8,502 nt of DNA, taken from Sedimenticola sp. (GTDB lineage: Bacteria > Pseudomonadota > Gammaproteobacteria > Chromatiales > Chromatiaceae). Location: positions 1 through 8,502 of the forward strand of contig JALULB010000270.1 of the NCBI GenBank assembly GCA_027041035.1, in the 5' to 3' direction. Under the pieces are notes generated by a model, which was not told the origin of the DNA, did no database searches, and worked only from the letters and a program-made list of their open reading frames with translations. The position numbers and the translations under genes were made by a program. This document shows, in pieces, positions 1 to 6,954 of this stretch (its first letter is position 1; the number at the start of each line of letters is the position of its first letter).

Positions 1-3000
1 TTTGCCTTCGTCCTCGCCCTGCAGGCGATCCAGAGCTACCTGGCCGTGGACAGCCTGTCGCGAATGAACAATCAGATCGACAAGATCGTCACCGAGACCC
101 AACCGGCGGCCACCGGCGCGCTGGAGGCCAGCGAAAGTATACTCAACGCCGGGCGCGAGCTGGGCTTCTACCTGATCACTCATGAAAACGAGGACAAGAA
201 GGCCTACCGCCGCGCGGCATCCCGCGCCCATAAGCAGGTCGAGCGGCTGACCACCCTGCCGGCCGTCACCGCCGACCCGGAGAGCGCCACGCTGGCGCAA
301 AAAATCGCCGCCAAGCTGAAGCGTATCGAGCAGCAGGAACAGAAGCTGCTGGAAGTCGCCACCGATCCGAATCGCAACATGCCGGCGATGGCCTACGCCG
401 CCGAGCACGTCAACCCGGAGTACCGCCGTCGCCTGCAACTGCTTTCGTCCATGCTCCAGGCCGAGGAAGAAGAGGAGCCGGGTGCCGAGCGCAAGCAGCT
501 CTATGCGAAGCTGGTCGATCTGCGCTATTACTGGACCTCGATCAACAACGAACTGCGGCTGTTTCTGGCGTTCCGCGCCGACTCGGCAGTCGACAACCTG
601 CGTAACCTCCGCGAGGTCACGCTCGCGAAGATCAAGGAGATAGAGACTCAGAAGGATCTGCTCAATTTCGAGCAGGCCGACGCCTTCGAGCAATTCACCG
701 ACGAACTGGATCAATTCTGGAGTCATCTCGACAAAACCGTGGAGATGCACCTGGCGCCGACCTGGCGCAGCGACGCTTACCTGTTGCGCACCCAGGTATC
801 GCCGGCCATGGCGAGTATCCACACCGACCTGACCGCACTGAAGAAACGCCAGGAAACGCTGAACCTGACCGCCACCGAGGAAACCACCGCGCTGTACCAG
901 ACCCAGCGCGTCGAACACATCGCCAGCCTGGCGGTGATGGCCGCCTTGATCCTGCTGATCGCATGGCTGTTGTCGCGCAACATCGGTCGCCCACTGCAAC
1001 GCGCGGTCGACATCGCCCGGCGCATCACCGGCGGCGATCTGGACAACCGTATCGAAACCACTGGCAACGATGAGACGGGCCGGCTGCTGCGATCATTGAT
1101 GGCAATGCAGGACGGCCTGCGCGAGCGTATCGAAGCCGACCAGGAACTGGCGGCGGTGAACCTGCGTATCCGCCAGGCCCTGGACAATGTCTCGGCGCCG
1201 GTGACCGTGTCGAACGCCGACAACCAGTTGATCTATATGAACAGCGCGGCCGCGCAGATGTTCCGCGACATGGCGCCGGCGCTGAAGCCGTCACACCCGG
1301 ACTACGACCCCGAGCACCTTATCGGTGGCAGCATCGGCAAACTGTTCGACGACCGCCAGGTACAGGCGGACTACGCACGCAAGCTGGTGCGCGATACCGA
1401 CTACGATGTGGGTATGGCCGGTCGCAAGCTGCGTCTGAGCGCCAGCCCGGTCTACGACGACGATGGCGAGTACCAGGGTCGCGTCACGCAATGGCTGGAC
1501 CGCACCGAGGAGCTGGCGCTGGCCGAGCAGGAAGCCAAGCGTATCGCCAGTGAACGCGAGGAGGCGGCGGAGAACTATCGCATCCGCGTCGCGCTCGACA
1601 ACGTGGCCTCCAGCGTGGTACTCGCGGATACCGACAAGCGTATCATCTACCTGAACCACGCCGCCCAGGCACTGTTTCGACACAACCGCGACAGGCTGCG
1701 TCGCAACAACCCGGATTTCGATGTCGACCAGCCGCAAGGCACGCGCATCGACAGCCTGTTGAAGGGGCTGAACAAGCTGAACGAAGCACGCACCGACTCC
1801 ACCGAGCTGCATATCGGCGACACCACGCTGAAGGTCACCGGCACGCCGGTGGAGAACGACAAGGGTGAACGTCTCGGTACCGCTCTGGAACTGGAGGATC
1901 GCACCATCGAGGTCGCGGTCGAGAAGGAGATCGATACCCTGGTCGAGGCCGCCCGCGCGGGTGACTTGGGCAAGCGCATCGACACTGCCAGCAAGACGGG
2001 TTTCTTCCGCCAGCTGGGCGAGGGCTTCAACGCCCTGCTGGACGAGCTGTCGCATGTCTTCGAGGACATCGCCACGGCGATGAGCCATCTGGCCGAGGGC
2101 GACCTGACCCACAAGAGCGGCAAAACCTACTCCGGTACCTTTGGCAAGGTACAGCAGGATATCGACAAGACCATGCACAATCTGTCGGATGTGTTGCAAC
2201 AGCTACAGACCTCGGCCGAGGCCATCGGTGATACCTCCGAGGAGATCTCCGCCGGCAACAACAGCCTGTCGATGCGCACCGAGCAGCAGGCCGCCAACCT
2301 GGAGGAAACCGCCTCCAGCATGGAAGAACTGACCTCCACCGTGCAACACAACGCCGACAACGCCCAACAGGCCAACCAGGTCGCCGCCAGCGCGCGACTC
2401 AGCGCGGAGAAAGGCGGCAAGGTGGTCAACAATGCCATCGCGGCGATGCAGGCGATCGACAAGTCCTCCAGCCGTATCGCCGAGATAATCGGCGTGATCG
2501 ACGAGATCGCCTTCCAGACCAACCTGCTGGCGCTGAACGCCTCGGTAGAGGCCGCGCGCGCCGGCGAGCAAGGACGGGGCTTCGCCGTGGTCGCCACCGA
2601 GGTGCGCAACCTGGCATCGCGCTCGGCGGATGCCGCGAAGGAGATCAAGGAACTGATTCAGGATTCCGTCGAGAAGGTGAACACAGGCTCCAGCCTGGTG
2701 AACGAATCAGGCGAACGCCTGGAAGAGCTGGTCGACGGGGTGCGCAAGGTCGGCGACATCATCGCCGAGATCGCCGCCGCCAGCGCCGAGCAATCCGAGG
2801 GCATCGCCCAGGTGAATAACGCGGTGACCTCGATCGACGAGCTGACCCAGCAGAATGCCGCGTTGGCCGAACAGACCTCGGCCGCCTCGGCCGGGTTGCT
2901 CGACAAGGCCGGCGAGATGCGCAATCTGGTCGGCTTCTTTCGCCTCGACGCCACTCAGACGGGTGGCATCAAGGCGAAGCCGGTCGGCAACGCATCCCCC

Positions 3001-3153
3001 ACCGCCTCGACGGCGACGGCCTCCACGCCGCCTCCACGCGCGAGCAAGCCGGAGTCCAAGCCGAAGGCGGCACCGAGGCCAAAGGCAAGGGCCAAAACCA
3101 CGCCGCCAGCCGCTGTCAGCAGCGGCAATGACGACGAGTGGGAGGAGTTTTAA
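1..3153 (+). CDS. Methyl-accepting chemotaxis protein, large multi-domain receptor (5' end outside window)
   Basis: This transmembrane chemoreceptor passes a signal to the CheA/CheW kinase array. The frame is open from base 1, and the first ~15 residues are hydrophobic (end of TM1), so the start lies upstream; the GTG at 46 is internal. The 1,050 visible residues contain: a mostly helical periplasmic region (~17-306); TM2 (307-326); HAMP (~327-380); PAS1 (~388-500); PAS2 (~526-640); two HAMP-like units (~641-736) with the patterns AGDLGKRI and AEGDLT; and the cytoplasmic signalling hairpin (~737-980). The hairpin has a methylation-helix segment LEETASSMEEL (~767-777) and a tip reading EIAFQTNLLALNASVEAARAG, very close to the E. 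coli Tsr/Tar class. A Pro/Ala/Lys-rich linker leads to a C-terminal DDEWEEF, resembling the xWxxF tether for CheR/CheB. The periplasmic region is too long (~290 aa) for a simple four-helix bundle and recalls helical bimodular sensors; that assignment and the ligand are inference. No intrinsic terminator follows. Confidence 0.95.
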   Translation, partial: FAFVLALQAIQSYLAVDSLSRMNNQIDKIVTETQPAATGALEASESILNAGRELGFYLITHENEDKKAYRRAASRAHKQVERLTTLPAVTADPESATLAQKIAAKLKRIEQQEQKLLEVATDPNRNMPAMAYAAEHVNPEYRRRLQLLSSMLQAEEEEEPGAERKQLYAKLVDLRYYWTSINNELRLFLAFRADSAVDNLRNLREVTLAKIKEIETQKDLLNFEQADAFEQFTDELDQFWSHLDKTVEMHLAPTWRSDAYLLRTQVSPAMASIHTDLTALKKRQETLNLTATEETTALYQTQRVEHIASLAVMAALILLIAWLLSRNIGRPLQRAVDIARRITGGDLDNRIETTGNDETGRLLRSLMAMQDGLRERIEADQELAAVNLRIRQALDNVSAPVTVSNADNQLIYMNSAAAQMFRDMAPALKPSHPDYDPEHLIGGSIGKLFDDRQVQADYARKLVRDTDYDVGMAGRKLRLSASPVYDDDGEYQGRVTQWLDRTEELALAEQEAKRIASEREEAAENYRIRVALDNVASSVVLADTDKRIIYLNHAAQALFRHNRDRLRRNNPDFDVDQPQGTRIDSLLKGLNKLNEARTDSTELHIGDTTLKVTGTPVENDKGERLGTALELEDRTIEVAVEKEIDTLVEAARAGDLGKRIDTASKTGFFRQLGEGFNALLDELSHVFEDIATAMSHLAEGDLTHKSGKTYSGTFGKVQQDIDKTMHNLSDVLQQLQTSAEAIGDTSEEISAGNNSLSMRTEQQAANLEETASSMEELTSTVQHNADNAQQANQVAASARLSAEKGGKVVNNAIAAMQAIDKSSSRIAEIIGVIDEIAFQTNLLALNASVEAARAGEQGRGFAVVATEVRNLASRSADAAKEIKELIQDSVEKVNTGSSLVNESGERLEELVDGVRKVGDIIAEIAAASAEQSEGIAQVNNAVTSIDELTQQNAALAEQTSAASAGLLDKAGEMRNLVGFFRLDATQTGGIKAKPVGNASPTASTATASTPPPRASKPESKPKAAPRPKARAKTTPPAAVSSGNDDEWEEF

Positions 3154-3181
3154 CCCGCTGCTCGCGGCAAAATCGACCGAT

Positions 3182-3802
3182 CTACTCCGCTACGATGCCG
3201 CCCCAGGGCGGCATCAGCGTATGCGGGATATCGAGATGATCGAGTATCCGCGCAACCATGAAATCCACCACATCCGCGACGCTCTCCGGACGATGGTAGA
3301 AACCGGGATTCGCCGGCATGATCACCACCCCGGCATGCGCCAGCCTCAGCATATTCTCCAGGTGGATGGCCGAGAACGGCGTCTCGCGCACCACCAGGAT
3401 CAGCCTGCGCCGTTCCTTGATCACCACATCGGCGGCGCGGTCGATCAGGTTTTGACTCTGGCCGGCGGCGATCGCCGCGAGGGTACCCGTGGTGCATGGA
3501 CACACGACCATCGCCTCCGGAGGGTTCGAGCCACTGGCCACCGGCGCGGTCCAGTCCTGACGACCGAACACCCGGATCTGGCCGGGCGCGGCGTGATAGC
3601 GTTCACCGAACCACGTCGCCGCGTCGCCGGGCGCGGCCGGAATATCCACGCCGGCCTCCATGCGCAACACGATCTGCCCGGCGGCGGAAACCATGACGTA
3701 CAGTTCACGCCCGGCGGCCACCAGTCGTTCGATCAACCGCAAGGCATACTGGCTGCCGGACGCGCCGGTTATCGCCACGGCGATCGGCCGTTCGGCGCTC
3801 AT
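3182..3802 (-). CDS. ubiX: Flavin prenyltransferase UbiX
   Basis: UbiX joins a dimethylallyl group to reduced FMN, making the prenylated FMN cofactor of UbiD-type decarboxylases; its usual role is ubiquinone biosynthesis in the cytoplasm. The 206-residue product is full length (E. coli about 189). Visible family features are the N-terminal flavin-binding ITGASGSQYA (11-20), CPCTTGTLAAIAAG (101-114), the run from NLIDRAADVVIKERR into ILVVRETPFSAIHLENM (118-151), and PANPGFYHRPES (163-174). S15, E49, K129, R139, E140, Y169 and W200 fall at positions I recall as functional in P. aeruginosa UbiX. The ATG overlaps the mpl stop codon as ATGA, so translation is probably coupled to mpl; the only Shine-Dalgarno-like element is a weak GGAC inside the end of mpl. 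The stop is 28 bp from the end of the convergent chemoreceptor gene. A perfect 9-bp hairpin covers the last codons. mpl-ubiX adjacency is also known in Pseudomonas. Confidence 0.97.
   Translation of the reverse strand: MSAERPIAVAITGASGSQYALRLIERLVAAGRELYVMVSAAGQIVLRMEAGVDIPAAPGDAATWFGERYHAAPGQIRVFGRQDWTAPVASGSNPPEAMVVCPCTTGTLAAIAAGQSQNLIDRAADVVIKERRRLILVVRETPFSAIHLENMLRLAHAGVVIMPANPGFYHRPESVADVVDFMVARILDHLDIPHTLMPPWGGIVAE
3194..3215. other. Perfect 9-bp stem-loop in the last codons of ubiX, near the convergent gene ends
   Basis: The arms GATGCCGCC (3194-3202) and GGCGGCATC (3207-3215) are exact reverse complements around a 4-nt loop, CCAG. The structure starts about 10 nt before the ubiX stop codon and about 40 nt after the chemoreceptor stop. 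There is no adjacent T-tract on either strand; the nearest minus-strand T run is TTTT at 3172-3169, more than 20 nt away. It is therefore not a canonical intrinsic terminator, but it could stabilise or end either convergent transcript. It also encodes part of the UbiX C terminus (PPWGGI), so coding constraint may explain some of the sequence. Confidence 0.4.
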
Positions 3803-5154
3803 TGCAGGGCGTCCAGCAGTTTGCGATGGATGCCGCCGAAACCGCCGTTGCTCATCACCAGCAATTGGTCGCCGGAGCGCGCGATTCCGGCAACGTCGGC
3901 GACGATACGCTCGATGTCATCGCATACCTCGACACGTTCGCCCAGCGGCCGAAACACCGCCGGCGCGTCCCAGCCCAGACCGTCCGGCGCATAGACGAAA
4001 ACCCGGTCGGCCTCGGCCAGACTGTCGGGCAGGCGTTCGGCCATGACGCCCATGCGCATGGTGTTCGAGCGCGGCTCCAGGATCGCGATGATTCGCCGCT
4101 CGCCGACGTGCGCGCGCAGCCCGTGGAGCGTCGTCTCGATCGCGGTCGGATGATGGGCGAAATCGTCATACACGCGGATACCGTTGACCTCGCCGGCCAG
4201 CTCCATGCGCCGGCGCGCGTTACGAAAAGCCGCCAGCGCCTCCAAACCGACGCCTATCGGCACGCCGGCATGCCGGCTGGCGGCGAGCGCCGCCAAGGCA
4301 TTGTTCACATTGTGCAGGCCGGTCAGCTTCCAGCTCAGCCGGCCCCGGGGCTGACCATCGAAGGTGACCTCGAAAGCGCTGCCGTCCGGCGCCAGATCGC
4401 GCGCCCCCCAGCCGTGTTCCGTGGCGAGACCAAAGCGTTCCAGCGGCGTCCAGCACCCCATGTCGAGCACGGCGTCCAGCGATGCCGAATCGTCGGGCGT
4501 GACGATCAACCCGTTCCCCGGCACGGTGCGCACCAGATGGTGGAACTGGCGCTGGATCATGCCGAGATCGTCGAAGATATCCGCGTGGTCGAACTCCAGG
4601 TTGTTCATCACCAGGGTGCGTGCGTGGTAATGCACGAACTTGGAGCGCTTGTCGAAGAAGGCGGTATCGTATTCATCCGCCTCGACGACAAAGAACGGAC
4701 TGCCGCCAAGGCGTGCCGACACGCCAAAATTCAGTGGCACGCCGCCGATCAGGAAACCGGGTTCGAGGTTCGCGTATTCGAGTATCCAGGCGATCATGCT
4801 GGATACCGTGGTCTTGCCGTGCGTGCCGGCGGCGGCCAACACCCAACGATCGGCGAGCAGATGCTCAGCCAGCCACTGCGGCCCGGAGGTATAGCGCAAG
4901 CCACGCTCGAGCACCGCCTCGACCAGCGGGTTGCCACGCGACATCGCGTTGCCGATCACGACGATATCCGGCACCGGATCGAGATGCGCCACATCCCAGC
5001 CCTCGCGCAGCTCGATGCCCGCGGCCTCCAACTGCGTGCTCATCGGTGGATAGACATTCGCGTCCGAACCGGTGACGCGATGCCCGAGCGCCACCGCCAG
5101 CTGGGCAATACCGCCCATGAAGGTGCCACAGATGCCGAGGATATGGATATGCAT
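3799..5154 (-). CDS. mpl: UDP-N-acetylmuramate:L-alanyl-gamma-D-glutamyl-meso-diaminopimelate ligase (Mpl)
   Basis: Mpl is a cytoplasmic, ATP-dependent Mur-family ligase. It attaches the recycled tripeptide L-Ala-gamma-D-Glu-meso-DAP to UDP-MurNAc, returning old peptidoglycan peptides to cell-wall synthesis. The product has 451 residues (E. coli 457). It begins with the typical MHIHILGICGTFMGG nucleotide-binding segment. The ATP P-loop AAGTHGKTT is at 108-116, EADEYDTAFFDKRSKF at 158-173, NNLEFDHADIF at 184-194, TGLHNVNNALAA at 278-289, DDFAHHPTAI at 330-339 and EPRSNTMRMG at 360-369, covering the three Mur-ligase domains. The open frame continues upstream to 5565, but that part overlaps the membrane-protein gene in another frame and lacks family resemblance; the ATG at 5154 matches family N termini and has a G-rich Shine-Dalgarno-like run at 5161-5166. 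The gene starts 2 nt after the membrane-protein stop and overlaps ubiX by 4 nt. Mpl rather than MurC is indicated by the N-terminal sequence and the ubiX context. Confidence 0.97.
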   Translation of the reverse strand: MHIHILGICGTFMGGIAQLAVALGHRVTGSDANVYPPMSTQLEAAGIELREGWDVAHLDPVPDIVVIGNAMSRGNPLVEAVLERGLRYTSGPQWLAEHLLADRWVLAAAGTHGKTTVSSMIAWILEYANLEPGFLIGGVPLNFGVSARLGGSPFFVVEADEYDTAFFDKRSKFVHYHARTLVMNNLEFDHADIFDDLGMIQRQFHHLVRTVPGNGLIVTPDDSASLDAVLDMGCWTPLERFGLATEHGWGARDLAPDGSAFEVTFDGQPRGRLSWKLTGLHNVNNALAALAASRHAGVPIGVGLEALAAFRNARRRMELAGEVNGIRVYDDFAHHPTAIETTLHGLRAHVGERRIIAILEPRSNTMRMGVMAERLPDSLAEADRVFVYAPDGLGWDAPAVFRPLGERVEVCDDIERIVADVAGIARSGDQLLVMSNGGFGGIHRKLLDALQ

Positions 5155-5156
5155 GC

Positions 5157-5726
5157 TCAGCCCCCCGCCCCGGTCGCCACCGGCGGGCCGAACAGGGCCT
5201 GCAAAACCAGGCCGGAAAGAATCGTATACAACAGGCCGAGTCCGATACCGGCCAGCAGGCTGACGCCCAGCGCGTGCCGCAATACGTGGCCGATGAAGAT
5301 CTGGTTCCAGACGATCAACATCCAGTAGAGCAACATCGCGAACTCCGCGACGGCGGTCAGTTCCTCGTCCTTGCCGATCGCGAAGCTCAGTGGAATCGCC
5401 AGCAGCACGATCACCACGCCACCGCCGACCAGCGCGGTGGCGGTCTGTAACCAACGCGCCTTCAGTCCTTTCAGCGCCAGCAGCAGCCAGACGGCGACCA
5501 GGATCACGACGAGATCGGTGAGGCTCACGCCAAAACCCTGCCACAAACTGGGGAAAACACCCCACATGTGCAAGGTGTTCAGCAAGACATAGAGAACCGC
5601 CACCAACCCCAACAGGGCCGTGGACGGCGGCAGGTTCTGCGGCTTCTCGCGCAATAGCACGAGATCGGTGAAAAACTGAATCAGGCGGTACACGACATTG
5701 CTCGAATGATGGCCGGCATCCATCAT
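5157..5726 (-). CDS. Five-helix inner-membrane protein of unknown function, first gene of the mpl-ubiX unit
   Basis: I do not recognise a characterised family. The 189-residue product has an amphipathic N terminus (VVYRLIQFFTDLVLLREKP, ~11-29) followed by five probable transmembrane segments at about 36-55, 69-88, 95-118, 124-148 and 152-180, and a short Gly/Ala tail. There is no signal peptide or enzymatic motif. Helix count and the amphipathic start resemble Yip1-type small membrane proteins, but that is only a topological comparison. The stop is followed by GC and then the mpl ATG, so co-transcription and coupling with mpl and ubiX are very likely. The start is uncertain: two consecutive ATG codons (5726 and 5723) open the frame, no convincing Shine-Dalgarno precedes them, and no other Met occurs before residue 54. 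Its promoter should lie in or upstream of the short divergent gap shared with rnd. The long hydrophobic stretches and the fit into the operon argue that the gene is real. Confidence 0.87.
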   Translation of the reverse strand: MMDAGHHSSNVVYRLIQFFTDLVLLREKPQNLPPSTALLGLVAVLYVLLNTLHMWGVFPSLWQGFGVSLTDLVVILVAVWLLLALKGLKARWLQTATALVGGGVVIVLLAIPLSFAIGKDEELTAVAEFAMLLYWMLIVWNQIFIGHVLRHALGVSLLAGIGLGLLYTILSGLVLQALFGPPVATGAGG

Positions 5727-5793
5727 ACCATTGCGCCGTCGACGGAAAACCCGGATGCTATGCGTACTTCAACCAGCGGATGAACACGCCGTC
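5727..5793. promoter_or_regulatory. Short divergent leader between the membrane-protein/mpl/ubiX unit and rnd
   Basis: These 67 bp separate two divergent starts, so promoters for both directions should lie here or extend into the coding sequences. I see no convincing sigma-70 pair. On the plus strand, TTGCTC (5698-5703) and CATCAT (5721-5726) have 17-bp spacing but match consensus weakly and sit inside the membrane-protein gene. On the minus strand TTGAAG (complement of 5768-5773) has no good -10 partner. The region is called from gene orientation only. Confidence 0.35.
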
Positions 5794-6954
5794 ATGCGGG
5801 AAACCTATATCGACAACAGCGAAGATCTGAACGCGTTGTGCAAGCAATTCGCCACGGCGGAATGGTTGACGCTGGATACCGAATTCATCCGCGAAACCAC
5901 CTACTACCCGCGGCTCTGCCTGATACAGATCGCCGATGACGAAACCGCCGCCTGCATCGACCCGCTGGCGATCAATGACCTCGGCCCGCTGCATGAGCTG
6001 CTGATGAACACCCGCATCACCAAGGTGTTACATGCCGCCAGCCAGGACATGGAGATCTTCTACTATCTTTGGGGCGAACTGCCGAAACCGGTATTCGATA
6101 CCCAGCCGGCCGCCGCGCTGGCCGGGCTTGGCGATCAGATCGGTTACGCCAACCTGGTCCACGGCCTGACAGGCGTCGAACTGGCCAAGGGCCACTCACG
6201 CACCGACTGGAGCAAGCGACCGTTGGACACGGCGCAGATCCGCTATGCGCTGGACGATGTCATCCACCTGCGCGAGGTCTATCTCAAACTGCGCGACAGG
6301 CTGCGTGATGCCGGCCGCCTGGAATGGCTGACCGCCGACGCCTTCGACACCCTGGTATCGACCGAGACCTATCGCATCGAGCCGCTGGACATCTGGCAAC
6401 GCACCAAGGGCTGGCAGAAGCTTAAAGGCGTGCAATTGGCGATACTCCAGCAATTGGCCGCCTGGCGGGAGGAAACCGCGCGCAAGCAAGACCGCCCGCG
6501 CGGCAGGATTCTGAAGGACGACCTGCTCGTGGAGATCTGCCGGCGCAAACCGCGCAACATCGATCAGCTCGGCAAGCTGCGCGGCATCGACCGGGGCTTT
6601 CTACGCCGCCATGGCGAACACCTCGTCGCGCTCATCGAAAAAGCCCTGGCGCTGCCCGAGAGTGACTGGCCTCGCCATCCGAGGATGCACATCAAGCCGA
6701 CCCCGCAACAGCAAGCCCTGGCGGACCTGATGCAATGCCTGGTCAGGCTGAAGGGGCAGCAACACCAGATCGCCCCGGCCAGCCTCGCCGCGCGCAAGGA
6801 ACTGGAAGCCATCGCCAGCGGCGATCGCAACCTATCGGTGCTGAAGGGATGGAAACGCGAGATCGTCGGCGACGCGCTGCTACGCCTGGCCGAAGGCCGG
6901 CTGCAACTGCGCGTCGACGGCCAGGGAAAGGTCTCGATGCAAGAGGATCAGTGA
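5794..6954 (+). CDS. rnd: Ribonuclease D (3'-5' exoribonuclease, DEDD family)
   Basis: RNase D is a metal-dependent 3'-5' exonuclease that trims tRNA precursors and other small structured RNAs in the cytoplasm. From the ATG at 5794 the product has 386 residues (E. coli 375). The DEDDy catalytic residues fall exactly at the E. coli positions: D28 and E30 (LDTEF), D85 (HAASQDMEIF), and Y151 and D155 (RYALDDV). This agreement is the main reason for choosing this start. An HRDC nucleic-acid-binding domain lies at about 212-292 (EETARKQDRPRGRILKDD and IDQLGKLRGI), followed by the C-terminal HRDC-like region with LKGWKREIVGDALLRLAEGR. The frame is open further upstream: an in-frame ATG at 5755 has GGAAAA 5 nt before it and would add 13 residues, and a TTG at 5731 would add 21. 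The 5794 start itself has only a weak, distant ribosome site. The stop codon lies inside the 3' end of the convergent secreted-protein gene. Confidence 0.95.
   Translation: MRETYIDNSEDLNALCKQFATAEWLTLDTEFIRETTYYPRLCLIQIADDETAACIDPLAINDLGPLHELLMNTRITKVLHAASQDMEIFYYLWGELPKPVFDTQPAAALAGLGDQIGYANLVHGLTGVELAKGHSRTDWSKRPLDTAQIRYALDDVIHLREVYLKLRDRLRDAGRLEWLTADAFDTLVSTETYRIEPLDIWQRTKGWQKLKGVQLAILQQLAAWREETARKQDRPRGRILKDDLLVEICRRKPRNIDQLGKLRGIDRGFLRRHGEHLVALIEKALALPESDWPRHPRMHIKPTPQQQALADLMQCLVRLKGQQHQIAPASLAARKELEAIASGDRNLSVLKGWKREIVGDALLRLAEGRLQLRVDGQGKVSMQEDQ

Noticed and set aside
46..48. GTG at 46 as the chemoreceptor start
   Set aside because: The same frame is open back to base 1 and encodes a hydrophobic helix, and a chemoreceptor with TM2 and a periplasmic domain needs TM1 upstream.
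1291..2199. 302-codon minus-strand open frame inside the chemoreceptor gene
   Set aside because: It lies fully within the PAS/HAMP coding region, its translation mirrors the opposite strand's codon pattern, and it has no domain or convincing start.
3155..3167. Small CCGC/GCGG hairpin right after the chemoreceptor stop as a terminator
   Set aside because: The stem has only four pairs and is not followed by a T-tract on either strand.
2855..3994. 379-codon plus-strand frame bridging the chemoreceptor end and ubiX
   Set aside because: It is out of frame with the chemoreceptor and antisense to ubiX; the product is Arg/Pro-rich low-complexity sequence.
3802..5328. 508-codon plus-strand open frame opposite mpl
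   Set aside because: It is antisense to a complete, motif-rich Mpl over its whole length, the product is Arg/His/Gln-rich with no recognisable domain, and long antisense frames are common in GC-rich genes.
5155..5565. Upstream extension of the mpl reading frame
   Set aside because: The extension overlaps the membrane-protein gene in another frame and looks like a frame shadow; the family N terminus MHIHILGICGT begins at 5154.
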